Shown piece by piece: positions 1 through 13,143 of a stretch of DNA of 64,000 nt (its first letter is position 1; the number at the start of each line of letters is the position of its first letter). The DNA comes from Ailurus styani (lineage: Eukaryota; Chordata; Mammalia; Carnivora; Ailuridae): assembly GCA_002007465.1 (NCBI GenBank), contig LNAC01000272.1, positions 278,002 to 342,001 on the forward strand, written 5' to 3'. The notes under the pieces are model-generated. The model did not search any database and had not been told where the DNA came from. It saw only the letters and a list, made by a program, of their open reading frames with translations. Both the position numbers and the translations under genes were made by a program.

Positions 1-261
1 CGTGCCCAGCGCCAGTCGCCTGCAGCCAGAGTTGCGTGTGGTGTTACTTAAGAAGAAACTGGTGGTGTTGGAGGACCAGTCTGAAGGGCTGACCCCTTCC
101 TTTCCACGAAGAGAACGTAGCTTGTTCTCATTCGTGTTCGGACTAGCGTACTGGTGTAGGAGGCCCAGCGGGGCGCTCGTAACCAGCCCCTTCCCCCTAC
201 ACCCACCACATCTTGTGAGGGTTTCCTTTGAGGGACTAAAGCGATTTTTTGCCTCCCACAG

Positions 262-310
262 ATCGAAACAGCATAAACATTAAACACTGCAGCTGCTTCA
301 GGTTGCTAGG
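262..310 (+). other. RAMAC: Candidate 5' noncoding exon of RAMAC
   Basis: A 49-base block has a good acceptor in front (pyrimidine-rich run ending CCTCCCACAG at 261) and a perfect GTAAGT donor behind it at 311-316. It lies upstream of and on the same strand as the first RAMAC coding exon, which starts only one base before its ATG and so needs an upstream exon for its 5' UTR. Alternatively the exon could begin before 262 and run to 310 as a single first exon. No transcript evidence is available, so the boundaries are inferred from splice signals only. Confidence 0.4.
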
Positions 311-1629
311 GTAAGTAAAGCTCAGATCCATCAGAATTCTATTTAATTATCATTCTCATGAGTGCTGATAAAGATATTTGTTCACTTGTGGGAGGGGGTC
401 GTGGGGAGTAGCATTTTTACCTTGCCCTATAATCTTTACTCCCTGTCTGGTGGGATGTGGGTCATCCTTCTGGAGATTTCTGTGATTCCTCTAGAAATCC
501 AGGCACAATTTTCCTTAGCTGAACTTACTACAAATCATCCCTTGGATTTGAGAGTTTCCCATCAGTTCGCCCATCCCAGACACCCAGAGTCTGAGAGCAG
601 CAGCCTGAAAGAGAAAACATCTGGGTGCTGCTGCTTGCATCCACACAATAATCTTGGTTTAATTTTTTTGGGATAAGGGCAGTAGTGTAAATATTGGCGT
701 ATGTTTTGAGGGATTTGGAGGAAAAACAAACTCGTGAAGATGCTGTCTTCCACCATCACGTGTCTTTGTCAAAGGTGAAGTAGTAATACAGGAAAAAAAA
801 ATTTAGGATAGCAGGTAAGAGGGAGAGATTCAGTTTTAAAGTTTTAGCATGGCACATACATCCCAAATCATGAAACAGGTTTTAGGAGTCTGGAGGCAAA
901 GAGTAGAAAGATAAAGATGAAGTTTGGGTTAGGAAAGGCAGGGGAGGGGAATACCAACCACTGCTTGGCCAAGGAAGACTGGAAGTGGGGGCTACCTACA
1001 GAATACAGATTAGACTTCCAAGTCTTGGATAAAGATTAAAAGAAGTGAACTCTTGGTCCCCTGGCTTCTCAAAGATGAGGCCTCTTGTGGCCTAAGTCAA
1101 ATCTTTTCTCAGAGGTAGAGGGCTCTCTGAGAATGTGGGTGCAGAAATACTACTTGAATGAATCCATACTTGGCCTGAGAAACCTAGCTGATAAAAGGTT
1201 TCAGGCTTTTTTTTAGCTGTTAGATAGTATTTACCGTATTTTTCATTTTGTCCCAGAATAAGAGTACATTGGATGCCTCTCTAAAGTATCCTAGACTTGA
1301 GTAGCTGTTCATTTAAATGTTTGCCTTTCCGTTTTCATGTCTTTCCTGTATTTTCAGTTTCTCTTTTTTACTGGTTTTCTTTTCCTACAAACAACCTGAG
1401 GGACACTGTCATGGGAAAACTGGAGGTAATCTTCCAGTAACCCCTCTGCTACTGCTTTTTTTTTTTCAGTGAAGCTTTTTGAAAGCTTATTTTCTAATCC
1501 GTGTAGATTTCTAGTTGCTTAGCTTCCAGTTACTTCTCAATGAACTGCAGTCCTGCTTCAATCCCTAGTACTCTAACATAATCAGCTCCTAATGGCTAAG
1601 TCCAATTAATCTTCTCTTCTTGGTTCTGT

Positions 1630-2535
1630 CACTTGGTTCTGTCACAGCCATTCCACACTGAGGACCATTCACTCTATTCTCTTGCCTTCTGGGGGAAGCT
1701 CTTCTGGTTCTTATCTGTGTGTGTTCTCCTCTTAGCCCTTCTTTATCTCCAGCTTCCTTATAGGTCAGTGTTCTCCAGGATTCTGTTCCTTGATAACTCT
1801 TATTCCACAGCCTTCCTGAGAAATCTCATCCACTCTCACAGCATTAACTACCAACAAAATTGCTAGTGTCTCCCATATTTATCATCACCCTAGTTCTCAG
1901 TCCCAAATGGGTAACTAGGAGCTGACTCTCCGTGTAGACGTACATCCCATAACTAACCTCAGACTCCATATGCTCACCCACCCTTTTTCCTGTGGTTCCT
2001 ATGGCGCCACAGCCCATCTGGTCATTTGGCCAGAAGCCTGGAAGTTATCCTTTATTCCCTCCTCTTCTCCCAACATCTAGTTAGTGGTTACTTTCTCCTG
2101 GAACTCTTACCAAACTGCACTCGAAGTTGCTGCCTCGGATTCAGCCCTCCGGTCCTGCAGTAATCTGCCTTTGGTCTGTCCTCACGAGTCTCTTCTCTGT
2201 TAGCAAAGCGGTCCTTCTAAATAGTCAGTTTGGCCTAGAGGCTTCCCTGCTTAAACTACTTAGGTTGAAGACTCCCTGTTTCTTACCAGAATAAGGGCAA
2301 AGTTGTTCACCTTGAACACAGTTTTTCATAGTTCGGTCCCTGTCCACTTTCCAGCTTTGTTTCTTGACATTCACTCTTCCTCCCTTTGTATTTACACCAT
2401 GTCTGTCTCTTACACTAGACTGGGAGCTCTTTGGGGGGTGGAGACCATGATATATTGTTCATCTTTGTATCCCAGGTGCCAGTTAGCACAATGCCTATGG
2501 TACAAAAATCAAGAAATAGTGAATGGAATGTCTAA
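1630..2535 (+). repeat. L2-like remnant upstream of the RAMAC coding exons
   Basis: Pyrimidine-rich text ends with a diverged version of the L2 3' end (ACTAGACTGGGAGCTCTTTG ... GTATCCCAGGTGCCAGTTAGCACAATGCCTA). Strongly diverged, so the 5' limit is approximate. Confidence 0.55.
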
Positions 2536-2552
2536 AACCATCTTAAGTTTAA

Positions 2553-4132
<1,580 letters not shown>

Positions 4133-5125
4133 TGGAAATGTCAGCAGCTTTTAGTAAAACCATTTTTTCTGTTAACATGACAGTAGTTTGTGTTTATCTT
4201 CTGTTGGTCATAGTTTTACATCTGATTTCAGAGAGTGGATTATTTTGGAACTTGTGACTTTTTTTAAAAAATGAGATTTTACTAGAGATGTGATGGTTCA
4301 GAATGCCCCTAAAAAGGTTGTGGATTATATTGCCTGACTTCTACCTCAGATTCTTCTTTGTTTCATGACTTAATAGTGCTTTGAACTTGGTGTCTGTTTT
4401 CTTTGTTTAACCTCTAGGAGTTCCATCTTTGTTTTACAGAGAAATAAAAATTTTAAAGTAGAAAATGCTTGATTTTACTTTATAAGATAAGGAAGTATCC
4501 ATACAGATTTTCTCATTCCTAAATTTTTACAGAGGTTAGTACAGTCAACTTATGAATGCACAACTACACTCACTTGTAACGTGTTGTACACGACATCAGC
4601 AGTTAAAGGTAAAACAATTGTAGATGCTTTTTTTGGCTTTCATTGTCATGACTGTGGTACTTTATCATTACTCCAGGTATGAGTGAATTCCACAATCGGT
4701 TTGGTCTCTTTTTAGAGGCATGTCAAGAATAAAACCATAAACTGGGGAAGGGAACCTTCTCAGTTCCAGTGTCTTGATCTAGTGGTGGTGAGATTGGGGC
4801 ACACAGTCATTTCATTACAAACCGTAAGGCTTTTTGCTAACTTAAATAAAGCAGATCAAAATTCACATGTTATAAAAAAAAGTTTAACTCTATAAATGTT
4901 CCCCTTTTTCAATAGTATGTATATAATGCTGCATTCTGACTACTTTTATGGCACTTATGTGGATTGTACAATGTTATATTCACTTCCAAATGTGTACCTT
5001 TGCTGCTTCCTCTTGTATAAATACAGTGATGCTGTAACTTCCTCTCAGACTGATTAGTATATTCCAGATCATTTTAATGGCCATTTCAATGGTTTTATTT
5101 AAATAAAGTACTTATAAGATTAAGC
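4133..5125 (+). other. RAMAC: RAMAC 3' UTR with candidate poly(A) signals
   Basis: AT-rich, SINE-free sequence follows the stop. AATAAA hexamers lie at 4443-4448, 4728-4733, 4845-4850 and 5102-5107, so alternative polyadenylation is possible. The end coordinate assumes the last of these is used and is inferred. Confidence 0.5.
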
Positions 5126-5556
5126 AATTTCTCAAGTTTTGGCAGTTAGACCATTCATTAATGTGATGAACGTTTTGGTTTTTTATTGCTCTTTCCTCTA
5201 TATCTGTTGAAAAGGCTTATTTGGCTTAAGAGTAATATTAAGAGTAGAAGTTTCATCACAGGGAAAAGGAATATAAAGACAACTCCCTAAATCTGCCTTC
5301 TGCTGCCTTCTCTCTTAGCACTCTACTCTGGGCCCTTGCGCTTGACTTCTCTAGGCATTACTTCTCCATGCTCTGGCTCCAGCTCTTCCCTTCTACTCCC
5401 CTTCATGAAGAGCCATCCTTTCAGGTAACTGTTTGATGGGAAAGGATCTAATAAATCAGGTCTTCACACTCAGATGTAAATAAAATTTTAACAGTAAGAT
5501 AAGGGTTTTCCCTGTATCCCTCTAATTATATCAGTAGGCAGAGTGCTGTTACATCT

Positions 5557-5778
5557 CTATCTTGATACTACAGATATGTAGTTTGGAGAGTTCAGAAAGG
5601 CCTCACTGCACGCCACGATCTTCTCTGCAGGCAGGTGGGTCATTGAAAATACCCGTCGAGTGATGAAGCGCAGGCACTGAGTCACTGGGGCGGCAGCGGC
5701 CATAGCTTTAGAGAGGGACCCTCGGGGCCCTCTGCAGTGCCGGCTGCTGGCACTATTTAGGGGGACCCCTGGGCCCAT
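5557..5778 (-). other. Unidentified short ORF, possible retrocopy fragment
   Basis: A 73-codon frame containing MAAAAPVTQCLRFITRRVF, which looks like the start of a mitochondrial-type presequence. It sits in a GC-richer patch within AT-rich intergenic DNA. I could not assign it to a family. No A-rich tail or flanking duplication is seen, so it may be a truncated processed pseudogene or chance. Confidence 0.2.
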
Positions 5779-6149
5779 GGGGCAGTGAGGAATGGGTCTC
5801 TGCAGGCTCCAAGGAAAGGTTATTTTCCAGTAATATTGAAATATTCACAGATGGCCTGAGTATCAGTCCTGCTTGAAAATATGATAAGAGTCCTTTTAAC
5901 ATGAATTATTTCTGCATTCTGCATGAACAGCCCATATGGTGGTGGTGGGTTTTTTGTTTTTTTTTTTAAACAGCAGTCACCATTAGACTCCCCTATATGC
6001 TTTAAACTGAGAGGAAATAAAAGTCATGGTTTCTGCTTCATGTGGGAGAGAGAGAAAATAACATTAAAAAAATTAAGGGTATTTCAGAGAATTAATCTGA
6101 AGAAAGAATGAAAACAGTGTCAAATGGAATTAATCTCAAATAGTATGTT

Positions 6150-6420
6150 GTAATAGCCTATAGCATTAAGCGTAAGGAGACCTGGCTTCCAGTCCTTACT
6201 TATACCTTGTAAGGTATAAGACCTTGAGAAAAATCAGTTAAACATGGAGCTTATGTGCTCACCTGTAAAAATGAGGATAATACCCTGCCACTCTTCACAG
6301 GGTCATCATAAAAAAAGTGACCAAATATACAAGAGCTTAAGATAGAAACTAGGGCTTATGACCATTAATCCCCCACTGGCACATTAACTGGTGCTGTATA
6401 AACATTTGTTAAATCAATGG
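6150..6420 (+). repeat. MIR remnant
   Basis: Diverged MIR text with recognisable pieces: GGCTTCCAGTCCTTACTTA, CACCTGTAAAAATGAGGATA and CACAGGGTCATCATAA, in MIR order. Confidence 0.6.
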
Positions 6421-7112
6421 GAGGGAAGTATTTGGTAAATTGTAAAACACAGTGTTGATCTACAGGATATAGAATAACTGGGAAAAAAAAAGAATAACTG
6501 ACAAGATAAGATAGAGCACACTTATTGAGAATAAAGATTTGTGATTCTTATGTGAATTAATATATGAATTAGCAAAAGAAGAAATTCTATCCTTCAGAAT
6601 ATAACATTTCAAATATCGAAAATGTGTATAAATATTGAGCTAAAATTCACATTTGAATTTTACTGATTTTAAAATGTCAAATGCTGATTATGGAAATATA
6701 CCAGATTAATAATCCTTTTGCGACCAGCTTGCTGGAGACTTGAGATAGAAGGTTGTTTTTTGGTTTTTTTTCCTTGAGCACTAGAAGGATTTGAGGTTAT
6801 CCAGAATATTCATAACCATGGGTCACAGCTCTGAGGATAGTTTGAACTCTTGAAACCAGATAGGAAAAAGACATCTGGTGAGATTTCTAGCATGGTTTTG
6901 GTTTTCAAAGCTGAATTCCTTATAATACTCAACAGATAGGATGTAATTTTTGCTTTGTAATTTATTCGCCTAAAGGAAAATCTAGAACTTTATGACAGAA
7001 CTAAGAGTAATGAAATGTCAGTTTTAAGTTTAGAATACTAAAATGGAAGGAAATGATCTCTTGCCCTGAAGATTACTGATAACACTAATTCTGAACTCCA
7101 CACCTTGTTTCT

Positions 7113-7310
7113 TTTTTTAAAGATTTTTTTTTTTTTTAAATTTCACAGCGGGAGAGAGATCACAAGGAGGCAGAGAGGCAGGCAGAGAGAGAGGGGGAAG
7201 CAGGCTCCCTGCCGAGCAGAGAGCCCGATGTGGGCCTCGATCCCAGGACCCTGAGATCATGACCTGAGCCGAAAGCAGAGGCCTTAACCCACTGAGCCAC
7301 CCAGGCGCCC
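7113..7310 (-). mobile_element. Can-SINE, antisense
   Basis: Complete reverse-oriented Can-SINE. Target-site duplication CCACACCTTGTTTCT at 7098-7112 and 7311-7325. Confidence 0.95.
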
Positions 7311-7325
7311 CCACACCTTGTTTCT

Positions 7326-8870
7326 AAAGACAGTTATTTTAACACTAAAATTTTTCCTAGACCTATTCCCTTTGATTCATTCAGCCCAAACACAGATTTG
7401 GCTGTGTATGGAAACCAATGCCCCTGGCCTTTGACTTCTTTTATTTAGTACTATTGCTTATAATAAAAGGCAATTTATTTTTTCATTAGAAAATGTAGGA
7501 AATACACTCCCAACTCACAGCAACTTGTAGTACCATTTAGTAACTTCAGTTAGCTGGAAAGCTCATTTGTGAAAGTGCTTACTTTGGTAACATTAGACAA
7601 ACTGAGGTATTATAAACCATTCACTGAAAAGTTTATTTGGGATTTGTCTTTCAGTATCTTCGATTTTGACCAAAGAAGCATATTTGAGATGTAAATGAGG
7701 ATTTTAAAGTACTAGATAGACTTTGCCAAATTCTGTGTGAAAAACCCAATTATATAGGTCACTCAGTGTCCTTCCTCTATTTATAAATTTAGAAATGTGT
7801 GCTTTTATAATCTTCTGGCTTTTAATTTAGAATGAATTAAGGCCAACAGGAGTAAATGCTCTTGACATCAGTAGGAGTTATGATGTTAATTTTTAGATTT
7901 CTACTTTAGAATTCAGATATACTCTTTGTGCTGTGTTCTGTATTATCTAACAAAGATTTCTCTTGGCTCCTGATAAATTATTATTGAGCCAAATCAACTA
8001 GATTCAAATAGATTGTACACCGGACTCCAAGGTAGCCTTGAGCAAGTATATCCTCCTTTCCAGACGTTTAGACCTCCACTAGGACCAACTTTTGAGGAAA
8101 ATAGGGACAGTAGCAGAGATCCCTTAACCCATGGACATTCTGGGAGAGAATGGCCTGGGTCAGGCTGGGGCTGCATGGGCCTCATCAATAGGGCTACATG
8201 CTCTCAGGATATGCCAGGGTTGAAGAGGAAGTAGCTCTAGCTACGTAGTACCACTACGGAGGCTGCTAGGTGCCAAGAAACATTCTTATCTGAGGAGTTG
8301 GTTACCAGTGCCTTCAGACTGTGAAAGTGGAGATAAGCTGTGGATAATAACCCCCAGATTTTAAGATTTACAGGACAGTATGGGACGGTAAGAGGATAGG
8401 TCTTCCATCAAAACTACTAACATGTAATCTGACTGCCCCCTTGCAGGATCAAGGGAAAGCATTTACAGAAAGCATGTGTCATGGGGCTGGGCACATGATA
8501 GGCTGCAGGTCCAGGTCAGCTGTGTGCCTCCAAAGCGGAGTGGGATGTGGGGTACCTCTGGACTGCTCTGGGTGCAAGAAATGCAGCTTACAAGTCTTTC
8601 ACCAATGTCTCCATGGGCTGATGTGCTAATTCAGTTGCTGTTTTCATTCCTGTCCCTAAGGGACACACAGAGCCCATGTATTAATTACCAGTTAGATTTT
8701 CTCTGGGTTTCAGTGACTTCTCCTGAGACAGCTTCAGGGGAATGATATGATGATGATCTCATGGTTTTTTTCCACTGCCAGGGCCTTTAACTCCCTAACG
8801 GATCTCCAGCCTTTGAATTACATAAATAAAGCTGCTCTAATTGCTAAAGGCCAGAGCTTTTGCATTTGAG
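7326..8870. other. Intergenic, no gene recognised
   Basis: Only short shadow frames are seen. The segment around 8000-8860 ends with AATAAAGCTGCTCT, which could be an LTR polyadenylation region, but I cannot confirm it. Confidence 0.4.
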
Positions 8871-8879
8871 TGTTTTCTC

Positions 8880-9650
8880 ATTTTAAAATTTCCTTCACTA
8901 TATATGTTTGGCGTGCATACAAAATAATAAACATTATAAAAAAGTGAAACCACCAGTCGCTGCACTCATCCAGCGATATGGCCTGTTGTCTATCCTTCTC
9001 TTTTACCATGCCCACATAAATGTGTAAATTTGATATACTTACGTATTTTTCCTTGTTTACTAAAGTGAGGTTGTATATAAAAATATACACACATACATAA
9101 TTCTTTGTTCATGCAACATAATAGTGGACTCCAGTTTAGTAACTATAGAGATTAAAAATTAACAGCCTAATACTCTCTAGTATGGATTTTCTGTTGATTA
9201 TATGATTATTCTCCAATAGGTATACACTTAGATTGTTTACCCTTTTTTGCCCATATATTCTTTGGCATTTTTATGTGTTCTTTTTTTTTTTAAAGATTTT
9301 ATTTATTTATTTGACACAGAGAGAAAGATCACAAGTAGGCAGATAGTCAGGCAGAGAGAGAGGAGAGAGGAGGAAGCAGGCTCCCTGCCGAGCAGAGAGC
9401 CCGATGCGGGCCTCGATCCCAGGACCCTGGGATCATGACCTGAGCCGAAGGCAGAGGCTTTAACCCACTGAGCCACCCAGGCGCCCTATTTTATGTGTTC
9501 TATGAAGTATTCTCCAAAGCAGGATTATTAGGTTAAAACACCTATATTTTTAGTTAAGTGCCATGTATTTTCTAAAACCCTGTAGCAGTTCACATTCCCT
9601 GTTGGCAACGTATGAATGTACATATATGTGTCTCCCCTCTCCCTTCCTAG
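8880..9650 (-). repeat. Old L1 3'-region remnant, interrupted by a SINE
   Basis: Antisense L1-like text such as TTCTCCAATAGGTATACACT and GCAGTTCACATTCCCTGTTG lies on both sides of the SINE at 9282-9487. Strongly diverged. Confidence 0.45.
9282..9487 (-). mobile_element. Can-SINE, antisense
   Basis: Poly-T, AAAGATTTTATTTATTTATT, and terminal CACCCAGGCGCC. Target-site duplication TTTTATGTGTTCT on both sides (ends at 9281; 9489-9501). Confidence 0.95.
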
Positions 9651-9769
9651 GACTTCAGCTTTTTGTCTAGATGGCCATGGGCATTTTTGTTTTTGAAATC
9701 AGAGAACTTTACTGAGTTTTATATCCTTGTCAACCATTCTTTGTCAGTGTTTCCCCTGGGATGCTGTAC

Positions 9770-11430
9770 CTTTTATTCCTTAAAATCTTTTTTTTTTTCC
9801 AATATTTTCTTGGTTATATCTTGAAATCTTTGTTCCACTTTTTGGGTTCTTTTTCAGGACCCCAGTTATGTCTGTGTTGACTTACCTTTGCCTGACTTCT
9901 AGATCTGTCATTTTCCTTTCTTTGCTCACCTTTCTCTATTCTGTCCTCTAAATTCTGTGCCCTATTTTCAGCCTCTTCTCTGTTGTTTCCAACATGGCCT
10001 TTTTTTCCATGCTTTTATTTAAAACAAAAAAAATCTGATCAGCCACCTTTCAAATGCTCAGTAACCACATATGCCTAGCAGCTGCCATACTGACAGCATC
10101 GTTTGGGAAGAGGACTAAAGGCTTGGAGTTCCCTTAACTTGACTCACTCCCTTCTTCAGTTCTCCAACCCAAGATATCTCAAGGGAAACACAAGGGTCTG
10201 ACACAATTTGAAAGCCAATGTGATAGTAAAACCTATCATGGAGGAGTTTCATGTAGAAATGACCACTGAGCCTGTAAACTGTGCTGCCAAGTTTGGGGGT
10301 TGCCCCCTGCCCAGACTCTGTATCAAGGGGACAAGATGGACCCTGTGGCACACTGCCAGAAAAGGATTACAAATGCTGAAAAGCTTATCAACCAAATTAT
10401 AAGGATTGTCAGAGGAAAGCCTATCTGGGCAGAAGTAGGTGGTCTTCTTGGAGCCTAGAAAAAGGGAGCTTCTGTGCCAAGAAGCGTCAATGTCCAGTGT
10501 TGTCCCAGGAGAGGGGCTAAGACACAATGGGTCTCTCTCAGATGGTAGGAGCTCCCCTACCCCATCCCCTAATTTCCTTGGTTCTGATCCCAAGCTCTCC
10601 AGTCTTCAAATGATGACTGGCTTCTTGAAGAGATTTCCCAAAGTAACACAATGTACTCACTAGAGGATCCCACTATATAGTCCATTTTTGCAGATGTGTT
10701 CTTCACTCAAATTAATAAATTGGCATTGTGTTTAGAAGTGAATTTCTTGCCAAATTTCCAGCCCGATTCCATTTTCAAAAACATCAACAAAATTGGTATT
10801 TCTGAAAGCTCCAGAATGGAGACACTCAGCGCCATGCTGACTCCACTGAGGTACTGAGCCGGGACCCCTGAGTACCCAGCCAAGGAAGTTAACACCATGG
10901 AGCAGTTAACACCACACTCTGGCCCGAACTGAACTCAAGTAATGTGGGGAGAAGCCTAAGAAATGTCTACCAGACCAGACAAGAAGGATCACTTGTAGTG
11001 ACACTGGTAGTCAGGCACTATAGAAGACATTTCCTACTAGTGCTGCTCACTTCAAAAGGAATTGTCAGTCCCTTCAAATTCTGGGTGGCCTTCTGCTGTT
11101 GCGTTATGGTGCCACCTCGTGGATGTAAATTGAAAATCTAGCTTCTTAAAATTTTTAGTCTATAGTCACATGCATTTTAAAAATCTATAGTGGGGGTCAC
11201 AGTGTGTTTTGAAATTTATATTTTGCTTTACAGTTAAAGGAACTATTTAACCAAATCCCTTACTCAAATCCCTGGTGGTAGGGGGTATGCTGGGAGCCCA
11301 CAGCCCAGAAAATACCTGCCTCCTGAAGTCTGAGTTTTTAGTTGTTTGGAACTTTAAACATTGCAAAGGTGCCACCTACATCCTCTGGTTCTCCCCCCAC
11401 CCCCAATCCCCTAGACACAAAGGAGTAGGA
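9770..11430. other. Intergenic, no gene recognised
   Basis: Several short frames (the longest about 114 codons on the minus strand at 10249-10593) show no family motif. There is no SINE here, which is unusual for this window, but nothing that I can name. Confidence 0.4.
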
Positions 11431-11439
11431 AGAAGCTAA

Positions 11440-11755
11440 CAGAGCTCTTCTGAGTGGCCTCTTTTCCTGCTGGAAGGGGTGGATATGTGGACATGAAGCC
11501 TAGAGCTGTTGCCTTTTTGCCTCCATGAAGGAAGCGAGCCTAAGGATGAAGCTGGCCCTGCTTGCTAGAGTGAGGCAGGGGAAGGAAAGAAAGTGGGTCC
11601 TTTGTGACATCAATGAGCTGCTGCATCAGACTAACCCTGAAGCCGGCTCTGCCTCTGGACTTGGCCAGGGACTGGGCTAATAAATCCCTTTACTGTGTAA
11701 GCCAGATAGAGTTGGGTTTCCATTACTTGTCAAGGAAAGCATCCTAACAGTGATC
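11440..11755 (+). mobile_element. MLT1-like LTR (MaLR) remnant
   Basis: The 3' part GGCTAATAAATCCCTTTACT ... GTAAGCCAGATAGAGTTGGG ... AGCATCCTAACAGTGATC matches the typical end of MaLR LTRs (AATAAA, then AGCCAG-AGTTGGGTTT, then a TCCTAAC-type terminus). It is followed by an A-rich run at 11761. The 5' limit is approximate. Confidence 0.6.
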
Positions 11756-12092
11756 CATGTAAAAAAAAAAAAAAAAAAAAAACCCCAAAAAACAAAACAG
11801 AACAACAACAACAAAAAACAGTAAGTAAAGTTCCATTAGAGCACACACTGGAATGTATGGGAAAAGAGTAGGACAAGTTCTGAAGCTGAGACCAGGTACA
11901 GCAGAAGCACTTTGGGGGGCAGTATGGCATAACGGGTTCGAGAAGAAGGCAGCTGAGCATAACTCATGTTCTGCCATTAGTATTGGCTGTGATCTTGGGT
12001 AATCCAAGTGACTCTTCTTGTCCCTGGTTCCTATCCACAGAATAAGAGTTGTACGAGACGACTGTTTCCCAGCTCTTTCACCATCAATAATT

Positions 12093-13047
12093 TTTATTGG
12101 TCCTTCTTGGGGATTCAGTATTTTTAAACATTTTGCTTACCAATATATTTTCTTAGGTACTTAGACAAAAGCACAAAACTGCTTTGATTCTGATCAGCAA
12201 GGGTAATGAACTTACTTACCTGACCAAATCACTGTAATTTGCATTGGATATGTAAAAAGAAGGCATTTGTTATTAGCTTTTGAAGCTTTAATGTAGATAA
12301 GATTCCTGATAGGCTTTTACAAATACAGAAAGTAGCTTCCAGGCCCTCTTCTTTTAAGGATCTTTGGAGATTCATAGGAACTACCAGATTTGAAGACTGC
12401 ACCATCCAATGAGGACAAAAATTCAGTGACTTCCCCCCAAAAATTAACAGTAAATTACAAGTCTTGATTACTCTTACTTTTTCACAAATGCTCCATAGAG
12501 TTTTCAAAAGACACAAATGGCATTTTTGTATTTAGATAAGCCTTTTAAAATATAAAGTAAGATCACAAAGCAGTGTGACAGGTTTTCTTCTGTCACTTGT
12601 AAACTCTAGAGAAGGCAATCCTCAGACCCCTAGACGTGCTGTGGAAATCTCTTCATTTACAATCAGGATAAACTGCATCCAGCCAGGACTCAAGGGACCC
12701 GGGTTCTAGCTGCCATCCCCCACGGTGTGATCCTGAACAAGTCTCTCAGCTCCTGGAGAGCAGAAGCCCTGTCATGGGATGAAAGGAGCCGACAGTTCAT
12801 CTTGTTGAAGAGCTCTTTCAGCTCTGTTACTTCGTAATGCAATGAAATCAGACTAACATGTTCCAAACCGTTTGGATGTCAGAAACTGCATTGAACATAC
12901 AGTACTTTTAAAATTCCTACTTCTTTTTTGAGACCTGTTCTTAAATTTTTTTTCATTTTCTTCAGTGCATGGAAATATTTTCCTACTTAACAGCCTCTTC
13001 ATAGCAATTAAAAAGCTTCTCAAGGATGTATTTCTCATAACTTGCTT
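12093..13047 (-). other. C15orf40: C15orf40 3' UTR, inferred
   Basis: Minus-strand poly(A) candidates are AATAAA at 12093-12098 and ATTAAA at 12287-12292, besides one overlapping the stop codon (13047-13052). A MIR remnant lies inside. The 3' end is inferred from these hexamers only. Confidence 0.4.
12600..12790 (+). repeat. MIR remnant
   Basis: Pieces GGGACCCGGGTTCTAGCTGC and GTGTGATCCTGAACAAGTCT correspond to the MIR core (GGGTTCGAATCC... TGTGACCTTGGGCAAGT). Confidence 0.6.
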
Positions 13048-13143
13048 TTATTTTTTTTCAACTTGCTGCTTTAATTTCTCCAAGATCTCCTCTGCAGTTG
13101 TGGACGCTAATAGCTTCACCACTTTTTCACGAGATTTACCACC
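13048..13143 (-). CDS. C15orf40: C15orf40 exon 4 (stop)
   Basis: 96 nt reading [20 protein letters not shown] then [11 protein letters not shown] and TAA (13050-13048). The acceptor TTTTGGTCCAG ends at 13144. The hexamer AATAAA overlaps the stop codon. Confidence 0.94.
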   Translation of the reverse strand, partial: GGKSREKVVKLLASTTAEEILEKLKQQVEKK

